Of a stretch of 64,000 nucleotides of DNA, positions 33,655 through 42,497 are shown in pieces. Below the pieces are notes generated by a model. The model worked only from the letters and a program-made list of their open reading frames with translations, did not search any database and was not told the DNA's origin. The stretch is from an uncultured Bacteroides sp. Its GTDB lineage: Bacteria; Bacteroidota; Bacteroidia; Bacteroidales; Bacteroidaceae. How positions within the stretch are numbered: the first letter of the stretch is position 1; every line of letters starts with the position of its first letter. Both the position numbers and the translations under genes were made by a program. The DNA lies in the NCBI GenBank assembly GCA_900552075.1, contig URYL01000006.1, positions 1 to 64,000 on the forward strand, given 5' to 3'.

Positions 33655-36000
33655 ATGAAGGCCGAAAAAAAACAGTTTTCTAATCGTATGGGAGCTGCAG
33701 TGTTGCTGCTCGCTTTGGCTTGTGTGAACGGATATGCACAAGAAAACAAATCCTCAAATGACGGTAGTTCCAAGGAGGAAGGAAACCGTAATGTCATGTT
33801 GAACGCTGCGAGTGCGAATGGACCTCGTGAAATTCAGATTGGTCTTCCCTCTGCGGATGTGAATGTGCTGGAAAATGGAATTCCGGTGACCTATGCTACC
33901 AATCCTCACAGTGTGAACTCTTTGTGGCGTGCAGATGCCAGTTTAAGTCATGTCGGGTTGCTGAAAATCTCAGAAACAGCCATTACGACAGGAAATATCG
34001 GTTATGCAGTCAACTCTTTTACCCAGCTAGGTGAAAAAGGTTTCAACGGAACCCTGAATTACAAGTCCAATCATTTTGGCATGCAGGAGATTTCATTGAA
34101 CTTGAATGGGGAGATTGCCAAGGACTGGTTCTATAGTGGAAGTATTTACCAGGATTTCGATCCGGGAACATTCAAAATTAAATCGACTCCTTTCCAAGAT
34201 CGTACACAAATTTACAAGTTTGCCTTGACAAAGCGTTACAGTCAGAACCGCGGTGAGTTTACGGCTATGTATCATTACAGCAACAGCCATCCGGTATATA
34301 TGTATGCTACTCAGTCGGCTCCGTTTGTGTATGTGGGCGATGGAAGTGTGAGAGAGTTGGGTGCTTTTGCGCTGGGTACAACGTCTTACCTCCCGGTGGA
34401 CAATGAAATGATATACCGTGACATGCGGACAGGTGAACTGAAGAAAACCAATTTGTATGATGCGGTGCAGAATAAGGGTAGTGAAGTGACGTTGATGAAC
34501 AATTATAACTGGGACAACGGTCTGTCGTGGAAGGTGATTATGAAATATGACCATGCGACCGGTTCTTGTGTGTACCAGACTCCGATGGAGCTTTCACAGC
34601 GTGCGAACAGCAGCATCAATTATCAGTATGAGGGTGAAGACGGCCGTATGCAGGCTTACAACGGTGAATATGTGCAGAGCCGTATGTCTTGCTTGAACCG
34701 TGGATTCATTGACGAACTGATGTTTACTACGGAATTGTCTCGTAAGTTGTCGAACGGTACATGGCGTTTGGGACTGAATGAATGGTATTACGACATTGAT
34801 TATGCTTCTAATACCACCATGTACGATCAGTCTGTACCGACCGATGGAAGTTATCCGGTTCGTCTGTACAATCCGGATTATGCGACTTCTACTTTTCGTT
34901 CGTATGATGGCAACGGGTATTATTACGATTTTAACAAGAACGCATCGGAATATTACAAAGGTCATGAAAACAAACTGGCTGTGTATTTCACTCATGACTG
35001 GGATGTGACAGACAAGTTCAACCTTTACTATGGTGCGCGTCTGGAATATCAGGCACTTCGTGGAAACAATGCAGCCGTGAAAGATGCAGACGGTAATTTT
35101 GTGGGACGTTTTGCTGATTATCACTTGGGAGCTACAGCACCTAACGGAACAAAGATTGAACCTACTCCGATGGAATATGACTGGTTTAATTACGCTTTGA
35201 GTGCGGCTGCTACGTATAAGCTGACAAAAGAATTCGGATTTACCGGTGACTTTACTTATATTACTCAGCATCCGAAACTGGAAAACTTTGCTCCGGCTGT
35301 ATTACCGAACACCGATAAGATTTCAGTACCTCTGGGACGTGCGGGTATCTATTATAATAATGAATGGTTGAGCTTGACTTCTTTGTTCTCTTACATTTCA
35401 AAGACTAACAACAACTCTACATTGAACTTGCAGCACAGTGTGAATGGAGTGAATGAAATCCTGGCAGCACCGTTGAACTATGATATCAAGACATTGGGAT
35501 GGACCACCGACGTAGTAGCTCGTCCGTTCAAGGGATTTGATTTGCACTTCCTTTTCACTTATCAGAAGCCGACTTACAAGAAGTATGAAACTTCTGTACA
35601 GTTCTCCGATGGTTATGTAGGCCAGATTAACGCTACGGGTAATATCGTAGCGGAAATTCCGCAGGTTATCGTGGAAATCGACCCGAGCTACATGATTACA
35701 AAGGATTTGAAAATTTGGACAAGTTTCCGTTACTTCAGCAAGACTTATGCCAACATCAATGATGCTTACTATTTCAACGGCCGTTGGGAGACTTTCGGAG
35801 GCTTGAACTGGCAGGTGAACAAGAAACTGTCATTGGGTTGCTCTGTAGTTAACTTCCTGAACCAGACCGGTGCCAAAGGTAGTATTGCCGGAGCCGAACT
35901 GGTCACGAAGGACGAGGCTGGAAAATATGCGAATACTGTAATGGCCGGAAGTTATATCCGCCCGTTCACGGTAGAGTTCTCCGCACAGGTAAAATTTTGA
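33655..36000 (+). CDS. TonB-dependent receptor without SusD partner
   Basis: The 781-residue outer-membrane protein has a signal peptide (about 1-28, ending GYAQ), a plug-like segment (about 50-140; IQIGLPSADVNVLENGIPVT) and a beta-barrel ending PFTVEFSAQVKF with a terminal Phe. It lacks the N-terminal carboxypeptidase-like domain and the length of SusC proteins (about 1000 residues) and has no adjacent susD. It is first in a unit with GH32, GH36, MFS and fructokinase genes, so I infer uptake of small sugars such as sucrose or raffinose. No close family name is recognised. Confidence 0.8.
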   Translation: MKAEKKQFSNRMGAAVLLLALACVNGYAQENKSSNDGSSKEEGNRNVMLNAASANGPREIQIGLPSADVNVLENGIPVTYATNPHSVNSLWRADASLSHVGLLKISETAITTGNIGYAVNSFTQLGEKGFNGTLNYKSNHFGMQEISLNLNGEIAKDWFYSGSIYQDFDPGTFKIKSTPFQDRTQIYKFALTKRYSQNRGEFTAMYHYSNSHPVYMYATQSAPFVYVGDGSVRELGAFALGTTSYLPVDNEMIYRDMRTGELKKTNLYDAVQNKGSEVTLMNNYNWDNGLSWKVIMKYDHATGSCVYQTPMELSQRANSSINYQYEGEDGRMQAYNGEYVQSRMSCLNRGFIDELMFTTELSRKLSNGTWRLGLNEWYYDIDYASNTTMYDQSVPTDGSYPVRLYNPDYATSTFRSYDGNGYYYDFNKNASEYYKGHENKLAVYFTHDWDVTDKFNLYYGARLEYQALRGNNAAVKDADGNFVGRFADYHLGATAPNGTKIEPTPMEYDWFNYALSAAATYKLTKEFGFTGDFTYITQHPKLENFAPAVLPNTDKISVPLGRAGIYYNNEWLSLTSLFSYISKTNNNSTLNLQHSVNGVNEILAAPLNYDIKTLGWTTDVVARPFKGFDLHFLFTYQKPTYKKYETSVQFSDGYVGQINATGNIVAEIPQVIVEIDPSYMITKDLKIWTSFRYFSKTYANINDAYYFNGRWETFGGLNWQVNKKLSLGCSVVNFLNQTGAKGSIAGAELVTKDEAGKYANTVMAGSYIRPFTVEFSAQVKF

Positions 36001-36026
36001 CATTCATTTTTCTAGGTAATAAATAT

Positions 36027-36053
36027 CTCCGGCAGACCTTCGGGCTGCCGGAG
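36027..36053 (+). promoter_or_regulatory. GC-rich hairpin before the second GH32 gene
   Basis: CTCCGGCAG pairs perfectly with CTGCCGGAG around a 9-nt loop, 27 nt after the receptor stop codon. No T run follows directly. It may be an inefficient terminator, or an mRNA-protecting stem that lowers expression of downstream enzymes relative to the receptor. Confidence 0.5.
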
Positions 36054-36129
36054 TCTGAAAAGTTTTCAGTTTAGGTATTTCAATAATAAGAATAATTCGT
36101 ATTTTTAATCCCAATAAAAACAACGTATC

Positions 36130-38007
36130 ATGAAAAAGAATTTTGTTAACCTCGCATTAGGTGCGTTTTTCTTGACTGGTATGTGGGCATGCCAATCACA
36201 AAAGACTGACCTTGTATTTGAGCATCAAGGAGACACTCTGACTATTGTACATATAAAGAATCCTTCAAAATATTTGTTGCTTCCTATTCAAGAATCTTCC
36301 AATGAAGGGAAGGTGAAATTGGATACAGGTAGTCCTGCTGATACACCGATGGACGTTCGTCTGGCGGTAGACAGCGTGGAATATTATGTGCCGTTCGAAT
36401 TGCCTGCAGGTGTGAAAGAAGCTACGGTGACAATTGGAAAGGTGGCTGCCAATGCAGTTTGCTGGGATCATATCCAGCTTTCGGACACGTTTAATACCGC
36501 AAATACCGATTATTACCGTCCGGTATATCATCATACTCCGCTTTACGGATGGATGAACGATGCCAACGGTCTGGTTTATAAAGATGGAGAGTATCATTTG
36601 TATTTCCAGTACAATCCTTATGGCTCCAAATGGGGGAATATGCATTGGGGACATTCTGTCAGCAAGGATTTGGTTCACTGGGATCACCTGAAACCGGCTA
36701 TTGCACGCGATACACTGGGACATATTTTCTCAGGAAGTACGGTGGTTGATAAGAATAATAGCGCAGGCTACGGAAAAGATGCCATCATTGCTTTCTATAC
36801 CTCTGCCAGCGACGAACACGGACAGATTCAGTGCATGGCTTACAGCAATGACAATGGACGTACTTATACAAAATACGAGAAGAACCCGATTCTGACTCCG
36901 TTTGACGGGTTGAAAGACTTCCGCGACCCGAAAGTGTTTTGGTATGAACTGGCGCAGAAGTGGTATATGATTGTTTCTGCCGACAAGGAGATGCGTTTCT
37001 ATTCTTCTTCTAATTTGAAAGACTGGGAGTATCAGAGTAGTTTTGGGAAAGGATATGGCGTTCAGCCTAATCAGTTTGAATGTCCTGACTTCATTCAGTT
37101 GTCGGTAGATGGTGACAAGAACAAGATGAAGTGGGTGATGATTGTCAACATCAATCCGGGATGTATGTTCGGAGGTAGTGCCACAGAATATTTCGTAGGT
37201 GATTTTGACGGAAAGGAATTCAAATGTGACACAAAGCCTGAAGTAACAAAATGGTTGGATTATGGAAAAGACCATTATGCTACTGTTTGCTTCTCTAATA
37301 CAGGCGACCGCGTGATTGCTGTGCCTTGGATGAGCAACTGGCAGTATGCCAATGCCACTCCTATTCGCCAGTATCGTGGCGCCAATGCGTTGCCGCGTGA
37401 ATTGTCTCTTTACACAAAGGACGGTCAGATTTATATGGCTGCCAATGCGGTGAAGGAAACTGAAGCATTGCGTAAGGATCCTCGCAAGGTGGATAATTTT
37501 ACGGTAAAAGGTGAATATAAGATTGACGAAATTGTGCCGCAGACGGATGGGGCTTACGAACTGGAAATGGACGTGACTCCGGGTAAAGCACAGGTGGCAG
37601 GCTTTGAGCTGCTGAATGATAAAGGAGAGAAGGTGAAAATCTACTTGGACATGAAAGCAGGTAAACTGGTGGCCGACCGTACGGAAAGTGGTATTGTGGA
37701 TTTGACACGTTACGGAGAGGTAACCGTACATGAGAAAGAAACAGATGATCACCGCAAGACAATGTCAATCAACTATAAGAATGACTTTGCACTGGGTACT
37801 TGGGCTCCACTTTCCTTGTGTGAAGGAAAAACTTATCATTTGAATATTTTTGTAGATAAATGTTCTGTTGAAATCTTTGTAGACGGCGGACGTATTGCCA
37901 TGACAAATTTGGTATTCCCTACCAAACCATACAACACACTGCGTTTCTACAGTGAAGGTGCTGACTACAAGGTAGAGAATATGAACATATATAAATTGGG
38001 GTTGTAA
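36130..38007 (+). CDS. Glycoside hydrolase family 32, probable lipoprotein, NDAN variant
   Basis: This 625-residue protein has a signal sequence with a lipobox-like end (GMWAC, Cys21), so probably membrane-anchored. The same N-terminal module as the upstream GH32 precedes the propeller. Catalytic residues are Asp144 (WMNDANG, Ala replacing the usual Pro of NDPN), Asp266 (FRDPKVFW) and Glu317 (ECPD), all present. The C-terminal sandwich contains FVDKCSVEIFVDGGRIAMTN. It is a beta-fructosidase with likely different specificity or location from its paralogue. The next gene, a GH36 enzyme, starts 19 bp downstream. Confidence 0.9.
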   Translation: MKKNFVNLALGAFFLTGMWACQSQKTDLVFEHQGDTLTIVHIKNPSKYLLLPIQESSNEGKVKLDTGSPADTPMDVRLAVDSVEYYVPFELPAGVKEATVTIGKVAANAVCWDHIQLSDTFNTANTDYYRPVYHHTPLYGWMNDANGLVYKDGEYHLYFQYNPYGSKWGNMHWGHSVSKDLVHWDHLKPAIARDTLGHIFSGSTVVDKNNSAGYGKDAIIAFYTSASDEHGQIQCMAYSNDNGRTYTKYEKNPILTPFDGLKDFRDPKVFWYELAQKWYMIVSADKEMRFYSSSNLKDWEYQSSFGKGYGVQPNQFECPDFIQLSVDGDKNKMKWVMIVNINPGCMFGGSATEYFVGDFDGKEFKCDTKPEVTKWLDYGKDHYATVCFSNTGDRVIAVPWMSNWQYANATPIRQYRGANALPRELSLYTKDGQIYMAANAVKETEALRKDPRKVDNFTVKGEYKIDEIVPQTDGAYELEMDVTPGKAQVAGFELLNDKGEKVKIYLDMKAGKLVADRTESGIVDLTRYGEVTVHEKETDDHRKTMSINYKNDFALGTWAPLSLCEGKTYHLNIFVDKCSVEIFVDGGRIAMTNLVFPTKPYNTLRFYSEGADYKVENMNIYKLGL

Positions 38008-38026
38008 ACGATTAAGAGAGACAGAC

Positions 38027-40225
38027 ATGACCATGAAAAACTTTATTGTGACGGCTTTGGGTGCACTAGTGGGGTTTCAGTATGCAGGAGCTGCTGAGAA
38101 GAAAATTATCCGTATTTCTACGGATAAGACGGACTTGGTACTCCAGGTGGCTGAAAACGGACGACTCTATCAGAGTTATCTGGGAGAGAAGTTGTTGCAC
38201 GAGGCTGACTTGGCGAATCTTGACTGGAGGGTACATCCTGCTTCGGATGCGAGTGTTTCCACTCGCGGATGGGAGGTTTATTCCGGTTCGGGAAATGAGG
38301 ATTTCTTTGAACCAGCGGTAGGCATTACCCATGCTGACGGGAATGCTTCCACGTGGCTATATTATGTGTCTTCTTCTTCCAAAAGTGTGGAAGGAGGTAC
38401 GCAGACCGATATCTTGTTGCGCGATGACAAATATCCGGTAGACGTGACATTGCATTATGTAGCTTATGAGAAGGAAAACATCATCAAGACCTGGAGTGAA
38501 ATAAAGCATCAGGAAAAGAAACCCGTCCAGTTGTTCCGTTATGCTTCGACCATGTTGTATTTTAACAGTCCTTCCTATTACCTGACCGAATTCAGTGGGG
38601 ACTGGGCAAAAGAAGTACAGATGAGCACCCAGAAACTGGAATTTGGAAAGAAAGTGATAGATACCAAATTGGGAAGCCGTGCAGCCATGCATGCACAACC
38701 TTTTTTCATGGTCGGTCTTAATGCTCCAGCCTCAGAAAATCAGGGAGAAGTCCTGATGGGTACATTGGGGTGGACAGGTAACTTCAGTTTTACATTTGAA
38801 GTGGATAACGTGGGAAACCTGCGTGTGATTCCAGCTGTTAATCCTTATGCTTCCAATTATGAGCTGGCGAAAGGAGAGGTATTCACTACTCCGGAGTTCA
38901 TCTTTACCCTGAGTCATCAAGGTGCGGGTGAAGGAAGTCGTAATTTCCAGGAATGGGCACGTAATTACCAGCTGAAGGACGGAAAAGGTTCTCGCCTGAG
39001 CTTATTGAACAACTGGGAAAATACGGGATTCGACTTCAATGAGGATATTCTGGTCGATTTGATTCGGGAAACGAAGGAACTCGGCGTGGATATGTTTCTG
39101 CTGGATGACGGATGGTTTGGAAACAAATACAAGCGTAGCGGGGATACCGCTGGACTGGGAGACTGGGAAACTACGGCTGACAAGCTTCCTGGTGGTATCA
39201 ATGCCTTGGTACAGGCTGCTCAGAAAGAAGGAGTGAAGTTTGGCCTTTGGATTGAACCAGAAATGGTCAATCCTCAAAGCGAGTTGTTCGAAAAGCATCC
39301 CGATTGGGCAATCCGTTATCCGAACCGTGACACTTATTATTACCGCAATCAGCTGGTGTTGGACTTGAGCAATCCGCAGGTGCAGGATTATGTGTACGGT
39401 ATCGTCGACAACCTGTTGAAAGAGAATCCAGGTATTGCTTACTTTAAGTGGGATTGCAATAGCCCGATTACAAATATTTATTCTTCTTATTTGAAGACAA
39501 GACAGGGACGTCTTTATATAGATCATGTCAGAGGCGTTTACAATGTCATGAAACGGGTAAAGGAGAATTATCCGGATGTGCCAATGATGCTTTGTTCCGG
39601 TGGCGGTGCCCGCTGTGACTATGAAGCCTTGAAATATTTCACGGAGTTCTGGTGCAGTGATAACACTGATCCGGTGGAAAGAGCCTATATTCAGTGGGGA
39701 TTTTCCCGGTTCTTCCCGGCCAAGGCCATGTGTGCGCACGTTACGAGCTGGAACAAGAATGCTTCTATCAAGTTCCGTACGGATATGGCTTCCATGTGTA
39801 AATTGGGTTTTGACATTGGATTAAAGGACTTGAAAGCTGAGGAACTGGAATATTGTCAGCTTGCCGTGGCTAACTGGAAACGTTTGCAGCCGGTGATATT
39901 GGACGGTGTGCAATATCGTTTGGTGTCTCCGTATGAATCCAATCACATGGCCGTGAACTACGTTAGTGAGGACCGCTCGAAAGGAGTGATATTTGCTTAT
40001 GACATTTATCCTCGTTTTCAGGAAAAACTGATGAAGTTGAAGGTGCAGGGACTGGATCCGAATAAAATGTATAAGGTAGAAGAAATCAATCTGATGCCGG
40101 AAAAAGATTCTAAACTGGAGGAGAACGGAAAAGTCTTCTCTGGTGACTATCTGATGAAGGTAGGACTGGATGTCTTTGGTTCCCAGCCAACTCAAAGTCA
40201 TGTGATAGAGTTGACTGCGGAATAA
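38027..40225 (+). CDS. GH36 alpha-galactosidase
   Basis: The 732-residue enzyme has a signal peptide (about 1-22), an N-terminal beta-supersandwich, a TIM barrel and a C-terminal sheet, as in tetrameric GH36 enzymes such as AgaA/AgaB. Family motifs are LDDGWFG, GLWIEPEMVNP, the nucleophile Asp476 in YFKWDCN and the acid/base region CSDNTDPVER (Asp545 and Asp548). It hydrolyses alpha-1,6-galactosides (raffinose, stachyose, melibiose). Next to GH32 enzymes it completes raffinose-family breakdown to galactose, glucose and fructose. ATG 38033 two codons in is an equally good start. Confidence 0.92.
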   Translation: MTMKNFIVTALGALVGFQYAGAAEKKIIRISTDKTDLVLQVAENGRLYQSYLGEKLLHEADLANLDWRVHPASDASVSTRGWEVYSGSGNEDFFEPAVGITHADGNASTWLYYVSSSSKSVEGGTQTDILLRDDKYPVDVTLHYVAYEKENIIKTWSEIKHQEKKPVQLFRYASTMLYFNSPSYYLTEFSGDWAKEVQMSTQKLEFGKKVIDTKLGSRAAMHAQPFFMVGLNAPASENQGEVLMGTLGWTGNFSFTFEVDNVGNLRVIPAVNPYASNYELAKGEVFTTPEFIFTLSHQGAGEGSRNFQEWARNYQLKDGKGSRLSLLNNWENTGFDFNEDILVDLIRETKELGVDMFLLDDGWFGNKYKRSGDTAGLGDWETTADKLPGGINALVQAAQKEGVKFGLWIEPEMVNPQSELFEKHPDWAIRYPNRDTYYYRNQLVLDLSNPQVQDYVYGIVDNLLKENPGIAYFKWDCNSPITNIYSSYLKTRQGRLYIDHVRGVYNVMKRVKENYPDVPMMLCSGGGARCDYEALKYFTEFWCSDNTDPVERAYIQWGFSRFFPAKAMCAHVTSWNKNASIKFRTDMASMCKLGFDIGLKDLKAEELEYCQLAVANWKRLQPVILDGVQYRLVSPYESNHMAVNYVSEDRSKGVIFAYDIYPRFQEKLMKLKVQGLDPNKMYKVEEINLMPEKDSKLEENGKVFSGDYLMKVGLDVFGSQPTQSHVIELTAE

Positions 40226-40270
40226 TCTCTGAGAATGAGAGGACAGAATGTAAACTAAAAACGAACGAAA

Positions 40271-41431
40271 ATGACAAATACTCAATTAAAATATGCGAAA
40301 CTTTTCCCGGTGATGTTGTGCTTCTTTGCCATGGGATTTGTCGACTTGGTTGGGATCGCATCCAATTATGTGAAGGAAGATTTGAATCTGAGTGATTCTG
40401 AAGCGAATATATTTCCTTCTTTGGTGTTCTTTTGGTTTTTGATATTCTCCGTACCTACGGGAATGTTGATGAACCGCATCGGACGTAAAAAAACTGTATT
40501 ATTGAGTTTGGGGGTTACTTTTTTATCTTTGTTACTCCCCATGTTTGGTGATAGTTACGGTTTGATGCTTTGTGCATTCTCCTTGTTGGGAATTGGCAAT
40601 GCGTTGATGCAGACTTCTTTGAATCCGTTGCTGAGCAATATTATTTCAGGTGATCGTTTGGCTAGTACGCTGACTTTTGGCCAGTTTGTCAAAGCCATCG
40701 CTTCTTTTCTGGCACCTTATCTGGCTATGTGGGGAGCCTTGCAAACTATTCCGACTTTTGGTCTGGGGTGGAGAGTATTGTTCCCGATTTATATGGTGGT
40801 AGCTGTCTTTGCTATTTTATTACTTTCGGCTACTCCGATTACCGAAGAGCAGCCGGATAAAGCTTCCAGCTTTACTGATTGTCTGAAACTGTTGGGCAAG
40901 CCGTTTATCCTACTGTCTTTCTTAGGCATTATGTGTCACGTAGGTATTGATGTAGGTACGAATACCACTGCCCCAAAAATTTTGATGGAACGTATTGGTA
41001 TGACTTTGACGGAGGCTGGATTTGCGACAAGTTTGTATTTTATCTTCCGTACGTTAGGTTGTTTCTCTGGAGCATTTATCTTGAGGGCTGTATCTTCTAA
41101 AGTCTTTTTCTTGATTAGTGTGATTTGTATGATGCTGGCCATGATTGGGCTTTTCGCCTTCGATTCTCGTACGATTATTTATATATGCATTGCTTTGATT
41201 GGTTTTGGAAATTCCAATGTCTTTTCCATTATTTTTTCACAGGCTCTGTTAGCTATGCCAGACAAGAAGAATGAGGTTTCAGGACTGATGATTATGGGAC
41301 TTTTTGGTGGTACTATTTTTCCGCTGTTGATGGGAATTGCCAGTGATGCAGTGGGGCAAACCGGTGCTGTGGCAGTCATGACCGCCGGCGTGATTTATTT
41401 ACTTTTTTATACATTGAAAATTAAACATTAA
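40271..41431 (+). CDS. Major facilitator superfamily sugar transporter
   Basis: The 386-residue inner-membrane protein has twelve predicted helices and the MFS loop motif between helices 2 and 3 (GMLMNRIGRKKTVLLSLG). It resembles the FucP-like sugar symporters found beside fructokinase in Bacteroides fructan loci. It probably imports fructose, or another released hexose, by proton symport. It is 12 bp upstream of the fructokinase gene. Confidence 0.85.
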   Translation: MTNTQLKYAKLFPVMLCFFAMGFVDLVGIASNYVKEDLNLSDSEANIFPSLVFFWFLIFSVPTGMLMNRIGRKKTVLLSLGVTFLSLLLPMFGDSYGLMLCAFSLLGIGNALMQTSLNPLLSNIISGDRLASTLTFGQFVKAIASFLAPYLAMWGALQTIPTFGLGWRVLFPIYMVVAVFAILLLSATPITEEQPDKASSFTDCLKLLGKPFILLSFLGIMCHVGIDVGTNTTAPKILMERIGMTLTEAGFATSLYFIFRTLGCFSGAFILRAVSSKVFFLISVICMMLAMIGLFAFDSRTIIYICIALIGFGNSNVFSIIFSQALLAMPDKKNEVSGLMIMGLFGGTIFPLLMGIASDAVGQTGAVAVMTAGVIYLLFYTLKIKH

Positions 41432-41442
41432 ATTATAAGACT

Positions 41443-42327
41443 ATGAATAATACAATAGTTGTAGGTATAGGAGAAGCACTGTGGGACGTGCTGCCTGAAG
41501 GAAAGAAAATTGGAGGAGCTCCAGCAAATTTTGCATATCATGTGTCACAGTTCGGCCTTGACGGACGTGCGGTAAGTGCGGTAGGAGAAGACAAGTTGGG
41601 AACTGAGATTCTGGAAAACTTTTATGAAAAGAATTTGCATTGCATGATTGAGCGTGTGCCCTATCCAACTGGCACCGTACAGGTGGAGCTGGATGCAGAA
41701 GGAGTGCCTTGCTATGATATTAAAGAAGGAGTTGCATGGGATAATATTCCTTATACGATGGCATTGGAAGGATTAGCCAAGCAGACTACAGCCGTTTGTT
41801 TCGGTTCGCTGGCTCAGCGTAGTGTGGTTTCTCGGGATACAATAAATAAGTTCTTGGATGCCATGCCCCAGGAAGGAACTCTAAAGGTATTTGACATAAA
41901 TCTTCGTCAGGGATTTTATACAAAAGAAGTACTTTGTAATTCTTTTAGAAAATGTAATGTGCTGAAGATAAATGATGAGGAGTTGGTGACTGTAAGCCGT
42001 ATGTTTGGCTATCCGGGTATCGACTTGCAGGATAAATGCTGGATTCTGTTGGCAAAATATAATTTGAAAATGTTAATTCTGACTTGCGGGGTGAATGGCA
42101 GTTATGTCTTTACTCCGGGAAATGTGTCTTTTGTAGAAACGCCGAAAGTGGAGGTCGCAGATACCGTAGGTGCAGGGGATTCATTCACTGCCACATTTGT
42201 AGCTTCTATTTTGAAAGGAAAGACGGTACGTGAAGCACACGAACTGGCCGTGGAAGTTTCTGCATTTGTATGTACTCAGAATGGAGCTATGCCGAAATTC
42301 CCTTTGTATTTAAGGGACAAGATGTAA
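41443..42327 (+). CDS. PfkB-family fructokinase
   Basis: This 294-residue sugar kinase has the substrate-side motif GGAPANFAYHVSQFG (near residue 25) and the C-terminal PfkB signature DTVGAGDSFTATF with the catalytic Asp. It phosphorylates incoming fructose to fructose-6-phosphate with ATP. It is the last gene of the second sugar unit and is followed by a terminator. Fructose specificity is inferred from the locus. Confidence 0.9.
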   Translation: MNNTIVVGIGEALWDVLPEGKKIGGAPANFAYHVSQFGLDGRAVSAVGEDKLGTEILENFYEKNLHCMIERVPYPTGTVQVELDAEGVPCYDIKEGVAWDNIPYTMALEGLAKQTTAVCFGSLAQRSVVSRDTINKFLDAMPQEGTLKVFDINLRQGFYTKEVLCNSFRKCNVLKINDEELVTVSRMFGYPGIDLQDKCWILLAKYNLKMLILTCGVNGSYVFTPGNVSFVETPKVEVADTVGAGDSFTATFVASILKGKTVREAHELAVEVSAFVCTQNGAMPKFPLYLRDKM

Positions 42328-42378
42328 AGAATAAGGTTTATAAGTTTGTATTTTTAGTTTAGGTTAGATTTGAAAGGC

Positions 42379-42417
42379 ATGCGGTTTTAGCTGTGACGGC
42401 TGAAACCGCATTTTTTA
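42379..42417 (+). terminator. Rho-independent terminator after fructokinase
   Basis: A 13-nt stem (ATGCGGTTTTAGC with GCTGAAACCGCAT, one G-T-type mismatch) around a 7-nt loop runs into TTTTTTATT. It separates the catabolic unit from the regulator gene. Confidence 0.85.
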
Positions 42418-42473
42418 TTGTTTAATAATACAGAAAAACGCTTTCTGATAGATGGGCTTTCCTTGGTTTGATG

Positions 42474-42481
42474 TATCTTTG
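42474..42481 (+). promoter_or_regulatory. Predicted -7 box of the hybrid two-component regulator
   Basis: TATCTTTG fits TAnnTTTG. Transcription would start near 42488, downstream of the first in-frame ATG (42468), so translation begins at 42498 or 42507. The GTTTCAT operator blocks are absent here, suggesting basal, non-autoregulated expression. Confidence 0.5.
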
Positions 42482-42497
42482 TGAGGTTAACTTAAGT

